A stretch of DNA of 64,000 nt from an uncultured bacterium (GCA_938009275.1 CALLHY010000045.1:1-64000), one strand, 5' to 3'; positions 34,241-43,597 are shown, counted from the first letter of the stretch. Numbers and translations: made by a program. Notes: a model not told the origin generated them from the letters alone.

Positions 34241-35025
34241 AGTTTTCGTATAAAGCAATCTGCGTTCTAATTGTCTGCCTGCTTGCAGGCAATCTTTTTG
34301 CCCGGGTTGCCATCTATGGCGACACCCGCAGCAACGAAACTGCTCATCGCAAGGTAATCCAGAGCCTAGCAGCCCATCGCCCGGAGATAGCCTTTCACAC
34401 AGGCGACCTAAACACAAAAGGTATTGCGCAAAGCGAGTATGACCTCTTTTTTCAGATTACAAAGCCCCTTTCCGATATCTGCCCAGTTTATCCCGCAAAA
34501 GGCAATCACGAACGCTCCGAAAGCCTGTTTCTAAATAACTTCCCCGCCATAAATGGCTGCACATATTACACAGTGATGCATGAAGGTGTGCGCTTTATAG
34601 TACTGGATAGCACGAAAGAGATAAAACCAGCCTCTGAACAATACAATTGGCTTAGCAGCACCCTGGCAGATTCACTACCCTCCATTGTTATACTGCATCA
34701 CCCAATTTTCAGCTCAGGTGCACATGGCGACGAGCTTGGTTTATCATTGTTCATGCCGGGTTTGTTTAGCAATTCGGGGGTAAAAGCAGTTTTCAGCGGT
34801 CATGATCATAACTATGAACGTTCCGAGTATAATGGAATTACTTATATAGTTAGCGGTGGTGGAGGCGCACCCATGCGGGAAAACCGCACTGACAATCCCC
34901 ATAGCCTGAAGTTTATTCTGGACAATCACTATCTAATAGCCGATAAAACCGATAACTCCATGGATTTCACCGTGTATAATCTTGATGGTGAGATACTGGA
35001 TAGTTTTTCTATAACCGGATTATAG
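34237..35025 (+). CDS. Secreted calcineurin-like metallophosphoesterase
   Basis: This 262-residue protein has a signal peptide (MKFSYKAICVLIVCLLAGNLFA) and the five metallophosphoesterase motifs: YGDTRSN, TGDLN, KGNHE, LHHPIFS and GHDHNYE. Metal ions at the site would hydrolyse phosphomonoesters or diesters in the periplasm. The substrate is unknown. GTG 34237 is chosen because AAGGAG lies upstream and the signal peptide then begins with Met-Lys. It overlaps the glycosylase stop (GTGA). Confidence 0.88.
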   Translation: MKFSYKAICVLIVCLLAGNLFARVAIYGDTRSNETAHRKVIQSLAAHRPEIAFHTGDLNTKGIAQSEYDLFFQITKPLSDICPVYPAKGNHERSESLFLNNFPAINGCTYYTVMHEGVRFIVLDSTKEIKPASEQYNWLSSTLADSLPSIVILHHPIFSSGAHGDELGLSLFMPGLFSNSGVKAVFSGHDHNYERSEYNGITYIVSGGGGAPMRENRTDNPHSLKFILDNHYLIADKTDNSMDFTVYNLDGEILDSFSITGL

Positions 35026-35069
35026 GGCTTAGCTAAAGTTAACATAAAAGCAGCGTAGGTGATGTATTT

Positions 35070-35399
35070 ATGCGAACAATTCTCTTGCTGATTATCTCCA
35101 ATATCTTTATGACTTTTGCCTGGTATGGGCATTTGAAGCATAATACCGCGCCTTTAATAAAAGTAATTCTGATAAGCTGGGGAATAGCCTTTTTTGAATA
35201 TTGTTTTCAGGTTCCTGCCAACCGCATTGGATACGGTCAGTTCAACGCCTTTCAGTTAAAGACTATCCAGGAAGTGATAACCCTTTCCGTGTTTTGTGCT
35301 TTCTCGGTATTTTATTTAAAGGAGCAGTTGCGCTGGAACTACATTATCGGCTTTGTGCTAATTGTTCTGGCGGTGTTCTTTATCTTCAAGAAGTGGTGA
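35070..35399 (+). CDS. DUF486 (DMT-like) membrane protein
   Basis: This 109-residue protein has four membrane helices in a small multidrug-resistance-like fold. The motif MTFAWYGHLK near the start, the central FQVPANRIGYGQFNAFQLKTIQEVITL and the C-terminal helix are the pattern of DUF486. The transport activity is not known. Its 3' end overlaps the convergent AhpD-like gene by 14 bases. Confidence 0.88.
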   Translation: MRTILLLIISNIFMTFAWYGHLKHNTAPLIKVILISWGIAFFEYCFQVPANRIGYGQFNAFQLKTIQEVITLSVFCAFSVFYLKEQLRWNYIIGFVLIVLAVFFIFKKW

Positions 35400-35733
35400 G
35401 GTTCTTCAGCTCTTCCCAGTATTCAACAGCCCGCCTATGATGCGGGATTACTATTGACCCGCCAACCATTAGTGCAACGGCAAACACTTCCTGAAGCTCT
35501 TCATCTAAAAGCCCCAATGCCTTGCATTGGCCCAAATGGTATCGGATGCAATCGTCACAACGCAATACCATAGAAGCAACCAAGCCCAGCATTTCTTTGG
35601 TTTTTGCATCCAAAGATCCTGCCTGGTAGGTGCTGCCATCCAAGCCATAGAAACGCTTGATGCTCAGGTTTCCCTTCGATAGGGTCAAGGCTGTAAGTCT
35701 GCTACGTTCATCGTTAAAATCGGCTACTTTCAT
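35386..35733 (-). CDS. Carboxymuconolactone decarboxylase / AhpD-like protein
   Basis: This 115-residue protein has the CMD fold, with the redox pair Cys59 and Cys62 (CDDC) and His66. AhpD-like members act as alkyl hydroperoxidase or thiol-disulfide partners. It overlaps the upstream alcohol dehydrogenase gene by ATGA. Both are probably transcribed from the 36880 region. The C-terminus lies within the convergent DUF486 gene. Confidence 0.86.
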   Translation of the reverse strand: MKVADFNDERSRLTALTLSKGNLSIKRFYGLDGSTYQAGSLDAKTKEMLGLVASMVLRCDDCIRYHLGQCKALGLLDEELQEVFAVALMVGGSIVIPHHRRAVEYWEELKNLTTS

Positions 35734-36827
35734 GATCGCTCCTTTAGCTTATGCAAAATGTTTCGGATATCACCAGGCATTACTTCCAAGGGATTAAGAG
35801 CCATATTCCTGCTTGCCATAATCTGCGGAATTGCCGCTTCGATGAAGCTATCGGAAAGCAATATGCCCTTGCGGAAGGGTAACGCGTTAAGCCAGCTAAT
35901 AAAGCCTTCCTTAGTTATGCTTATAGCATTAAACAGGCCACTTAATTCATCCTGCACCTTATCTTGATAGAGATTCATGATGTCTTCCATAACCATGGCA
36001 TTTGCCAAGCCGTGAGCAACGTGATACTCCGTGGTAAGCGGATAGCCAATAGAATGCTGAAGTGTGGTACTGCTCTGGGCAATAACCATGCCGCCATATA
36101 GCGAAGCCTGCATTAGCTCTGCCCGTGCCTGCTTGTTTCCCGCATCCCGTAATACTATGGGAAGCTGCTTTATAATGCTGCTAATTCCCCGATATATAAA
36201 GGGATACATAATGGAGCTGCGCTGGTTACTATACAAGCCTTCCAGCAGGTGGCTAAGCGCATCCAAAGCAGTATGCAGCGTTACTTCCGCGGATAGGCTA
36301 TGGGTGTAGCGGGCATCCACAATGGATAGCCTCGGGAAAGCATAAGGATGTCCAAAACCAGCCTTTTTATTGGTAGCTGGATTCGTTAATACACTATATT
36401 GGGTGGCCTCTGTCCCTGTTCCGGCAGTGGTGGGGATGGCTACAATTGGATAGGCACTGATGAACTTATCGGTGCTGTAGAGATCACCTTCGCTTAGCTG
36501 GTTTGCTGCCGCCAGAGAGATTGCCTTTGCCGCGTCGATGGGACTCCCCCCGCCAATGCCAATCACGAAATCACACTGCTGATCTGTCATCAGTTTGCTA
36601 CCCCTTATAACGTCCTGAACAGTGGGGTTTTCTGTTATCTGATCATAAATATAGCTAGCGATGTTAAGCTTGCCAAGCATTGGCATTAGCTCATCCAGTG
36701 CTCCACTAAGCCGGGCACTGCTTTGCCCACTAACGATGAAAGCACATTTGCCCATTGTGGCAAGTATTGATTCTGCATGCTTGATGGCATGCTCAGCAAA
36801 GATGATGCGAGTAGGACAGTAAAACAT
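35730..36827 (-). CDS. Iron-containing alcohol dehydrogenase
   Basis: This 365-residue group III dehydrogenase uses NAD(P) and a metal, usually Fe. Visible motifs are GIGGGSPIDAAKAI (cofactor), AIPTTAGTGTEAT, HTALDALSHLLEG and SIGYPLTTEYHVAHGLANAM, which hold the metal ligands. The substrate is likely an alcohol or aldehyde. ATG 36827 has AAGGAG 7 bases upstream. The frame extends 10 codons further upstream. TTGACA at 36884-36879 is the candidate promoter. Confidence 0.93.
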   Translation of the reverse strand: MFYCPTRIIFAEHAIKHAESILATMGKCAFIVSGQSSARLSGALDELMPMLGKLNIASYIYDQITENPTVQDVIRGSKLMTDQQCDFVIGIGGGSPIDAAKAISLAAANQLSEGDLYSTDKFISAYPIVAIPTTAGTGTEATQYSVLTNPATNKKAGFGHPYAFPRLSIVDARYTHSLSAEVTLHTALDALSHLLEGLYSNQRSSIMYPFIYRGISSIIKQLPIVLRDAGNKQARAELMQASLYGGMVIAQSSTTLQHSIGYPLTTEYHVAHGLANAMVMEDIMNLYQDKVQDELSGLFNAISITKEGFISWLNALPFRKGILLSDSFIEAAIPQIMASRNMALNPLEVMPGDIRNILHKLKERS

Positions 36828-36990
36828 CCTGTGTCTCCTTCTGGGTAATGATATCACTTCTTATGCCAAAGCATAAGATGTCAAGATATTTGGCGGACTC
36901 ACATCCCTCAGTTTTTCATGCAGCACAACTTGCAGCATAAGAATCTTTAGCATTATAAACTCTCACCCAAACCTTCAAATCGGTATCCCG

Positions 36991-37190
36991 TGTCACAGTG
37001 GTCGTATTGGTTTATGAGGCAGAGAGATAGATAGGACTGGCTTTGGATTGTGTCACAGTGGTCTTTGGACGTTTCTGGACGTTTTTGTATCACGATTATT
37101 GCAAATTTGCGCTGGTTTTGGACTGGTTTTGGATGATCAGATTTTTAAGAGAACTCATCAGATTTGCTAAGGCTTTTATTGTCACAGTGG
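36991..37190. repeat. Three TGTCACAGTGG sites in the left end
   Basis: Exact copies stand at 36991-37001, 37051-37061 and 37180-37190, all in the same direction, with spacings of 60 and 129 bases. The first two share a longer GGTC.TAT.TTGG-like continuation. The third runs into the 69-base inverted repeat. Repeated same-direction sites at one end are a feature of Mu- and Tn7-type ends. Confidence 0.8.
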
Positions 37191-37248
37191 TGGGTGGTGT
37201 GGGAGAACTGGAACAAGTCTGATTCCGATCTAAAGCGCTTTGGGAAAA
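37180..37248 (+). repeat. Left inner inverted repeat
   Basis: These 69 bases match the reverse complement of 43396-43464 with 4 mismatches. They begin with TGTCACAGTGG and run through GAACTGGAACAAGTCTGATT to the bases just before the transposase fragment gene. Confidence 0.9.
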
Positions 37249-37267
37249 GTCCTTATGCTATTTGTTT

Positions 37268-37963
37268 ATGGGCATTGAACAGGGGTTTACTTCAAAAGCT
37301 CTTTTGCTTCTGTCTGGTTCTTGGGGGATAAAACAGGATGGGCATCAAGATGTCAATGCAGCGGACAAAGATCATTCGGTAACGGAGTATCCTGATCTGA
37401 GTAAAGATGCCAATCTGCCTTTGCGGAGATTGGAAGAGGCTAAGTTGCTGGGGCATTTCTGCTCTGTCGTGCTGAACCGGCTGCGGGATTGTGAATCAAG
37501 GACTGAGGAATGGAAACAGATAGTGCTTGATTACAACAACGGATTACTGGTGCCGGAGCTGTATCAGATGCGGGATAAACGCTGTGAGAGAACTATCCGC
37601 ACCTGGATAGAGCAGTATCTGCAATCAGACTATAACATGTTTGCTCTCGTCCACAGCAATTGGAATACCACCCGGAAACGCATAGTATCAGAGCTTGAGA
37701 GCCAAATCCTGCTGAGCATGCTGCTGCATCCCAATCGGGTTAAGATTGGCTCTGCTATCAAACTGCTGAAAGCACAAGCCCGGCTTTGTTACTTTGAGTC
37801 AAGGAGCAGCATTCCCACCCTGAGAATGTGGTGTACAGACTTCAGGAATAACAATCCCGATATCTGGCAACAGGCACGCTTGGGCAGTAAGTTCGTGGCA
37901 GAGAATATCATCAAGACCATTCACCGGGAAAACAGCTGCCTAAGCCTACTGGCGTGCTGCTAA
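37268..37963 (+). CDS. MuA-like transposase N-terminal half (no catalytic domain)
   Basis: This 231-residue protein aligns by pattern with the region before the catalytic core of the transposase at 326. There is a first helical domain with CERTIRTWIEQYLQ, then SELESQILLSMLLHPNRVKIGSAI, then SIPTLRMWCTDFRNNNPDIWQQARLGSKFVAEN, equivalent to WAYMRRGSKYFREH. It ends at the point where the DDE core would start. So it can bind ends but not cut. It may be a remnant or a repressor of its own transposition. ATG 37268 is used. No clear ribosome site was seen. Confidence 0.65.
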   Translation: MGIEQGFTSKALLLLSGSWGIKQDGHQDVNAADKDHSVTEYPDLSKDANLPLRRLEEAKLLGHFCSVVLNRLRDCESRTEEWKQIVLDYNNGLLVPELYQMRDKRCERTIRTWIEQYLQSDYNMFALVHSNWNTTRKRIVSELESQILLSMLLHPNRVKIGSAIKLLKAQARLCYFESRSSIPTLRMWCTDFRNNNPDIWQQARLGSKFVAENIIKTIHRENSCLSLLACC

Positions 37964-38327
37964 TGGTTTTTTGCAACTTTCTGGGTGCAAGTTAGATAAA
38001 ATGGATCACCTTCTGCTTGAGAAGTGATAAGATGATTTGCAAAAATCGTGATACTCGTTTGAAAAGATCGTGATATCGTAAACCCGCAAAACTGCTGATT
38101 CGAAAAAAATTGGTGATGCGGTTTGAAAAATAAGTGAGAACGCATATTGAACAGTTTTAATCAGGAAACAGACAAAGTCATCACAATTAGATTGACAAAA
38201 AACTAAATGTGAATTTTCTTCCGCCAATATCGGATCATAGGATTGCGATGATTGAGCCGAATTATGATTTGGAGTACGCCCAACGGCCGCAATATGTTAT
38301 CCATCAGTGTTTAAGGAGTGTCTCATC
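37964..38327. other. Region between transposase fragment and adhesin gene
   Basis: These 364 bases are AT-rich with two copies of ATCGTGATA (38045-38080). Position 38248 begins a 27-codon frame without a site. No trace of a DDE domain was recognised. This should be where the catalytic half would lie. Confidence 0.5.
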
Positions 38328-41300
38328 GTGAATAGAAACATCCTGTTGCTGCTCGCAATGTCGCTTATGATCTTCTCAGCATATGCGCTTGAACCTCTCA
38401 ACTTAGGGAGTTATCTGCCACAAACCCGCATCGTCTATACAGCCCCCTATTCGCAAGATTTCAATAGCGTTGCCCCCGGCACTCTTCCGGAAGATTGGTC
38501 CCGTAACGATAACGGCTATGCCGACCCTTTACCCTGGCAAGTTAACCATGGTCAAGCCTGCTGTTTTTTTAACGATTACTGGTTGGGTCAGGGCAGGAGC
38601 TTATGGACTCCATGGATCATAATTCCAGGGTCACAGTACAGACTGAATTTCAAGTGGTCTCATGGTCTGAGGACTGAAAATAATTACGACTACGGTGCTG
38701 TTTACGTATATGTAAACGAAAACAATTACACTAAAGTGTGGGAACGCTTTGGAACTGCCTTCAATTCAAATGATGGTTACACCATTCCGGAAAATAGCAT
38801 GGGATACCCGGGTACGGGTGTATCGGAAAGCATAGATCTGAGCAGATGGGCAGGGCAAGAGATCTTTGTATTGTTTAATGGAATCAGCGCTTGGGGTCCC
38901 GCCTGGTACGTTGATGATTTCAGTGTGCAGTATCAGGATACGTCCATCAGCACCTTCCCTTCGACTCAGACCTTTGCTTCGACCACCTTCCCTCCCTCAT
39001 ACTGGTCGGTGCCAAACACATGGGAGGCTCCAGGTCTAAATGCTTGGTGGCGCGGCAATAGCAACGCGTATGGAGCCAGTGGATCGGGAAGCGCGCTCTG
39101 TTCTTTTGAAAACCATCTTGCCGACCGGCAAATCGTCCTCACCACCCCAAATCTGAATCTGGGTGATTATGGCGGGAAGCTAAGCTATGACTATGCCTAT
39201 TCCCCCTATCTGGCTCCCAATGCCAATGAACGGCTGGACATCCAATATTCCCTGGATTACGGTGTTACGTTTACTACTCTTGCCTCATACAATGCCGGAA
39301 CCGGAGGAGGTATGGCCACCGCTGCTCCTCACTCTGGAGCACAATGGGCTCCTGCCTCCACAGAGTGGGCAAGCCGCACTTTGGATATTCCGCCCGGAAC
39401 GAAACAAATCCGCTTCCTGGGTACCAGCGCTTACAACGGCAGGCTCTATATAGACAATGTCAAGTTTGAGAAGAACTACTTTGCTTCTGGCACCGGAACC
39501 CAGACCGATCCTTTCACCGTGAGCAATGCTACGGAACTGAACCTGATCCGCAACTATCTGGGCTCTGCCTCTTCCCGCACCTATTTCAAATTGATCAGCG
39601 ACATTGACTTGCTTTCCTACCTATCTGCAGGTGGAGAAGGGTATGCAGCCTGGGGCACCAGTGGCTGGCTTCCCATTGGTAACAACACCAGTATGTTTTA
39701 CGGTGGTTTGGACGGAGATGGGCACACTATCTCCAACCTCCGCACAGCTTATTACGGAAGCTATCACGGTTTGTTTGGAATGACTGCCGTTGGGAGCACT
39801 ATCAAAAACCTGAATCTGAGCAACACTTGCAGCATCCTCGGTGATGCCGATACAGGCTCGATAGTGGGTCACAATAAAGGCAGCATCGAAAATTGCAGTT
39901 CGGCGGCAGCAGTCAACATCGGCAATGCAACCACAGGTGGAGGAATCTGCGGAAACAACAATGCCGCCTCCATCATAGGCTGCACTTTTACCGGCACTGT
40001 CTCGAGATCCAGCTCCGGCGTTACAGCTAACGGCCTGGGTGGCATCGCAGGCAGAAACGAAACCGGTGCTGCTATCACTAACTGCAGTTCCACCGGCACA
40101 ATAACCGGAAGCACCTGGTGTGGTGGATTGGTAGGTTGGAATAATGGAACCATCAACAGAAGCTTTTCTTCCGGGAGCATAAGCAGCAATCAGAATTCCA
40201 TTGGGGGACTGGTGGGTCAAAACCAGGGAAGCATCAATAACAGCTATTCCCATGCAAACGTCATCGGAGTGAACTATATTGGCGGTGTGGTGGGCAATCA
40301 AGGTTCAACCGGATCGATCACCCACAGCTATTCTACCGGGACAGTTTCCGGTGGACAAAAAGGCGGTTTGCTTGGTTCCAGTGGCGGAAGCGTTACCAGC
40401 TCTTACTGGGATACCCAGACCAGCGGACAGGCAACTTCTTATGGCGGCACAGGCAAAACCACCGCTCAGATGAAGACCCAGTCCACTTTCACCGGATGGG
40501 ATTTTACAATAGAGACCACTAATGGCAGCAACGACTATTGGAATCTCAGCCCTCTGGATAACAGCGGTTATCCAGACCTGGCCTGGAGATATGCTTCCCA
40601 GATTAAAAGCCCTGTTTTAGTGTCTCCAGCCAACAATGCTTATGGAGTGAACAAGGACGGCTTCAGCCTCGTCTGGTCTCCCAATCCAGTTGGTCTTGTG
40701 CCGGACCATTACACCATCTATCTGGTCAAAGATGATCCCGCGCAAATCTTCAATAGTGGATATCCCGGCCAACACACTATCACCAACCTCACCGGCGTCT
40801 CCATCAATCCTGTGGCAGAGGCTGGGTTTGGCTTCAGCTATGGAGAAAACTGGTATTGGACTGTCGTGGCCTATTCTTTAGCGGGCACAGCCAGCCCTGC
40901 TCCAGCCACCCAGAGCTTCCATATCCAAAGAGACCAATTTGTTACGGAGAGCTTTGAGGTAGGATGCATCGACGGCACCTCCAATATCTCGGAGTGGACT
41001 CTGGCCATGGAAACTGGATCTAGCCCCTGGACTGCAAATTCAACCTATTCTGGAAGCTTGGAACCCAGAACCGGCGAGTTCAACGTCTATCTATTCCATT
41101 CAGACGGAGCGGCGGCAGTATCCTGGTTGTTCCATCCCATCACGTTGGTTGGTTCGCGCACTTATGATGTTGAGCTCTATGCCCGTCAACAATCAACAAA
41201 TCCAAACTATGCCCAGATGGGGATTTATTACGGCACTGATCCAACAATTGTTGCCATGACCAATAGCATTGCCGGTTCCACCTTCCTTGATACGAATGAG

Positions 41301-43265
41301 TACAAACGGATAGCCGGCAGCTTCACTCCCTCAGGTTCCGGAACCTATTATCTGGGGATCAGGGGATACATTGGCGGCAGCACAAACTATCTCGCCCTGG
41401 ATGATGTGAAACTCAGCATCACAGCCCCCAATCCGGTCACTCTGAATTCACCACTCAATCAAGCCACCTTTGTAAACACCCTGACAAGCTTTGGCTGGAC
41501 AGCACCAGCCACAGGTATTCCGCCCAGTTCATACAAACTTTGCGTCAGCACCGTCAATCCTCCCACCCTGGCCAATCTCAGCGCAGTGGTTGAGGCACCA
41601 GCCACCAGCTTCACCTTGCTGGAAGCGTCCAGACTGCAGCCATCCACTACATATTATTGGTCAGTTATAGCCGAAGCTCAGGGTGAGCACTCCCAAAACA
41701 ATGCCGTGTATTCATTTGTCACCCTGCCTGAGGGTGCTTTGACGGAAGGTTTTGAATCCGGAGCCATACCGGGTGGATGGACTGTCCTCAATCTGGATGG
41801 AGGCACAAAGAGCTGGTCTGTGAGCAACATCAATGTCATCACAGGGGCGGTTTCGGCTTGCATCTATGCAGAGCCATCCCGCCAGAATGATGATTGGCTG
41901 ATCAGTCCCAGATTGGGTGGAAGCGAGATTGTTCCAGACAATTTCCGGTTTTCACTCCACAAGATCTATTCAAACTATCCCGAAGAATTCGAAGTGCTGG
42001 TTTCCACCACAGACACCCAACCCGCTTCATTTACTGCGATAGGGAGCTATAGCATCCCAGATCTTCAGGTTTTCAGTCCGAACTTTAATCTTGATACTTT
42101 TGGCGGTGCCCTGATCTATCTTGCCATTCGATATCGCGGAAACAATGAAAACGGAATCTGGTTGGATGATGTGTTTGGCCCACCACTATATACATCAAGC
42201 AATCTGGATATCGCCGCCACCTCCATCACAGGGCCTTCCGCTATCGCTATCGACAGGCCTTATGATTACACAGTCGGCATCCAAAACAATGGCTTTGCCT
42301 TGCAAAGCGGCTACACGGTGTATCTGAAATGTCAATCTCCCGAAGCTACCCTGGCTTCTTTTGAAATGCCGGCTTTAGGAGGCTATGCCTCCACCACCCA
42401 TACGTTTAGCTGGACCCCGGACTCCAGCTATCTGGGGACTGCTAATCTCTATGCCGAAGTAGCCCTGCCAGGAGATACAGTTCCGGCAAACGACATCAGC
42501 ACCAGTTTGGCTGTAACCATTACACCCAGGGAGATGTTGAATGAAGGTTTTGAATCTGGCACAATCCCTGCCAATTGGACTGTCCTGAACGCTGACTCAG
42601 GCACAAATCAATGGAGCATTTCGGCTAGTAACTTAGCTCACAATGGCTCACACAGCATTCAAGTCTGGTATGAAAACTATGAGGAGAGCAACGATTGGAT
42701 CATCACTCCCCCATTGATGTTGAGCGCTTCCCGCGTTGATACCTTCAGCTTCTGGATGAAAGGGTATTATTCTGATCCCTGGGAAGTGCTTGTTTCCACA
42801 ACAGACACAAGTCCCGCGTCCTTCACCATGATCGACAGTGGGTTAGCCAATCCAACCTGGATTCAAAAGACCTACAATCTGGATGCTTATGGTAATGCCG
42901 TGGTCTATGTTGCCATTCGAGCCTTTAGCTATGACCTGTTTGCATTGTTGCTGGATGATTTCGTAGGCCCTCCCATATATACACCTGGCGGGTTTCTGGA
43001 TACCCCCAATGTCAGGATCAGCTCTTCCAACAGCGATGTTATCCTTAGCTGGGATTCAGTTGCGGGAGCCACAGAATATCACATCTATAGCTCGGAAGAT
43101 CTGGTAAACTGGTCTCCCAGCTACATAAGCGTCTCCGCACCAGGCCAAACCCTCAGCATCAATACGGCAACCAGCGGCAGAATCTTCTTCAAAGTTGTAG
43201 CCTGCAATCCTTCCAGCCCATCCACCAGCACCAATACTCAGAATGACTTGATGGAACCTCAATAA
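38328..43265 (+). CDS. Giant secreted adhesin with GLUG and cleaved-adhesin domains
   Basis: This 1645-residue protein has a signal peptide (MNRNILLLLAMSLMIFSAYA). The likely domain order is: cleaved-adhesin/choice-of-anchor-J (about 40-205 and 210-385), GLUG repeats (465-705, GLFGMT, GGIAGRN, GGLVGWN, GGLVGQN), a Fn3-like segment (757-865), three more anchor-J-type segments (about 870-1035, 1135-1290 and 1402-1555) separated by Fn3 and CARDB-like domains, and a last Fn3. No type IX sorting domain or LPXTG is present; it ends NDLMEPQ. It is probably bound to other surface proteins or to carbohydrate. GTG 38328 follows AAGGAG by 9 bases. It is the cargo of the element and reads as if acquired. 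Confidence 0.85.
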   Translation: MNRNILLLLAMSLMIFSAYALEPLNLGSYLPQTRIVYTAPYSQDFNSVAPGTLPEDWSRNDNGYADPLPWQVNHGQACCFFNDYWLGQGRSLWTPWIIIPGSQYRLNFKWSHGLRTENNYDYGAVYVYVNENNYTKVWERFGTAFNSNDGYTIPENSMGYPGTGVSESIDLSRWAGQEIFVLFNGISAWGPAWYVDDFSVQYQDTSISTFPSTQTFASTTFPPSYWSVPNTWEAPGLNAWWRGNSNAYGASGSGSALCSFENHLADRQIVLTTPNLNLGDYGGKLSYDYAYSPYLAPNANERLDIQYSLDYGVTFTTLASYNAGTGGGMATAAPHSGAQWAPASTEWASRTLDIPPGTKQIRFLGTSAYNGRLYIDNVKFEKNYFASGTGTQTDPFTVSNATELNLIRNYLGSASSRTYFKLISDIDLLSYLSAGGEGYAAWGTSGWLPIGNNTSMFYGGLDGDGHTISNLRTAYYGSYHGLFGMTAVGSTIKNLNLSNTCSILGDADTGSIVGHNKGSIENCSSAAAVNIGNATTGGGICGNNNAASIIGCTFTGTVSRSSSGVTANGLGGIAGRNETGAAITNCSSTGTITGSTWCGGLVGWNNGTINRSFSSGSISSNQNSIGGLVGQNQGSINNSYSHANVIGVNYIGGVVGNQGSTGSITHSYSTGTVSGGQKGGLLGSSGGSVTSSYWDTQTSGQATSYGGTGKTTAQMKTQSTFTGWDFTIETTNGSNDYWNLSPLDNSGYPDLAWRYASQIKSPVLVSPANNAYGVNKDGFSLVWSPNPVGLVPDHYTIYLVKDDPAQIFNSGYPGQHTITNLTGVSINPVAEAGFGFSYGENWYWTVVAYSLAGTASPAPATQSFHIQRDQFVTESFEVGCIDGTSNISEWTLAMETGSSPWTANSTYSGSLEPRTGEFNVYLFHSDGAAAVSWLFHPITLVGSRTYDVELYARQQSTNPNYAQMGIYYGTDPTIVAMTNSIAGSTFLDTNEYKRIAGSFTPSGSGTYYLGIRGYIGGSTNYLALDDVKLSITAPNPVTLNSPLNQATFVNTLTSFGWTAPATGIPPSSYKLCVSTVNPPTLANLSAVVEAPATSFTLLEASRLQPSTTYYWSVIAEAQGEHSQNNAVYSFVTLPEGALTEGFESGAIPGGWTVLNLDGGTKSWSVSNINVITGAVSACIYAEPSRQNDDWLISPRLGGSEIVPDNFRFSLHKIYSNYPEEFEVLVSTTDTQPASFTAIGSYSIPDLQVFSPNFNLDTFGGALIYLAIRYRGNNENGIWLDDVFGPPLYTSSNLDIAATSITGPSAIAIDRPYDYTVGIQNNGFALQSGYTVYLKCQSPEATLASFEMPALGGYASTTHTFSWTPDSSYLGTANLYAEVALPGDTVPANDISTSLAVTITPREMLNEGFESGTIPANWTVLNADSGTNQWSISASNLAHNGSHSIQVWYENYEESNDWIITPPLMLSASRVDTFSFWMKGYYSDPWEVLVSTTDTSPASFTMIDSGLANPTWIQKTYNLDAYGNAVVYVAIRAFSYDLFALLLDDFVGPPIYTPGGFLDTPNVRISSSNSDVILSWDSVAGATEYHIYSSEDLVNWSPSYISVSAPGQTLSINTATSGRIFFKVVACNPSSPSTSTNTQNDLMEPQ

Positions 43266-43395
43266 TATGGCGGGATCTCCCAAGAATCTTAAGATATTAG
43301 CTTTTGAGGCAAAATATCGATAGCTATACTGATGTCACAAATCAAATGTAAGACATAGTGTTCTCAAACAGACAGATAGATAAGTGACACAAAGC

Positions 43396-43464
43396 TTTTT
43401 CCACAGCGCTTTAGATCGGATTCAGACTTGTTCCAGTTCTCCCACACCACCCACCAATGTGACA
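43396..43464 (-). repeat. Right inner inverted repeat
   Basis: This is the reverse complement of 37180-37248 with 4 mismatches. It starts 130 bases after the adhesin stop. The outward end has CCAATGTGACA (43454-43464). A further TGTCAC (43389-43384) lies inside it. Confidence 0.9.
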
Positions 43465-43558
43465 GATGATACTCATTTGCAAGTTTGGGTGAGACTTTAT
43501 AAGCATTTTTTTTCAAGAATGCTTCCTTGCTTCACAATGTTTATCAAGTGATAATCCC

Positions 43559-43597
43559 CCCTTAATCAAGCGTTAATAGTTAACGCTTGATTAAGGG
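43559..43597. repeat. 18-bp perfect palindrome outside the right element end
   Basis: CCCTTAATCAAGCGTTAA and its reverse complement are separated by TAG. The flank is C-rich on one side and G-rich on the other, so the stem may be longer with a bulge. It lies 55 bases outside the right element repeat and may be a target feature, a protein-binding site or a resolution site. Confidence 0.85.

Larger units (their letters stand above)
36950..43504 (+). mobile_element. Mu/Tn7-superfamily-like cargo element with long inverted repeats
   Basis: Two regions in inverted orientation bound this 6.5-kb segment. The inner blocks are 69 bases with 65 identities (37180-37248 and 43396-43464). The outer blocks are about 51 bases and diverged (36950-37001 and 43454-43504). 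Both contain TGTCACAGTGG-type sites typical of TnsB/MuA transposase ends. Inside are the DNA-binding half of a MuA-like transposase and a 4.9-kb adhesin gene, with no catalytic domain. It looks like a non-autonomous cargo transposon. No target-site duplication was found, and the exact end could be either the outer block or the TGTCACAGTGG site itself. Confidence 0.7.

Noticed and set aside
37268..37963. Complete transposase
   Set aside because: It ends before the DDE region, and 37964-38327 does not encode a recognisable catalytic domain.
36945..43510. Target-site duplication at the cargo element
   Set aside because: Five bases outside either possible end (outer block or TGTCACAGTGG) do not match each other.
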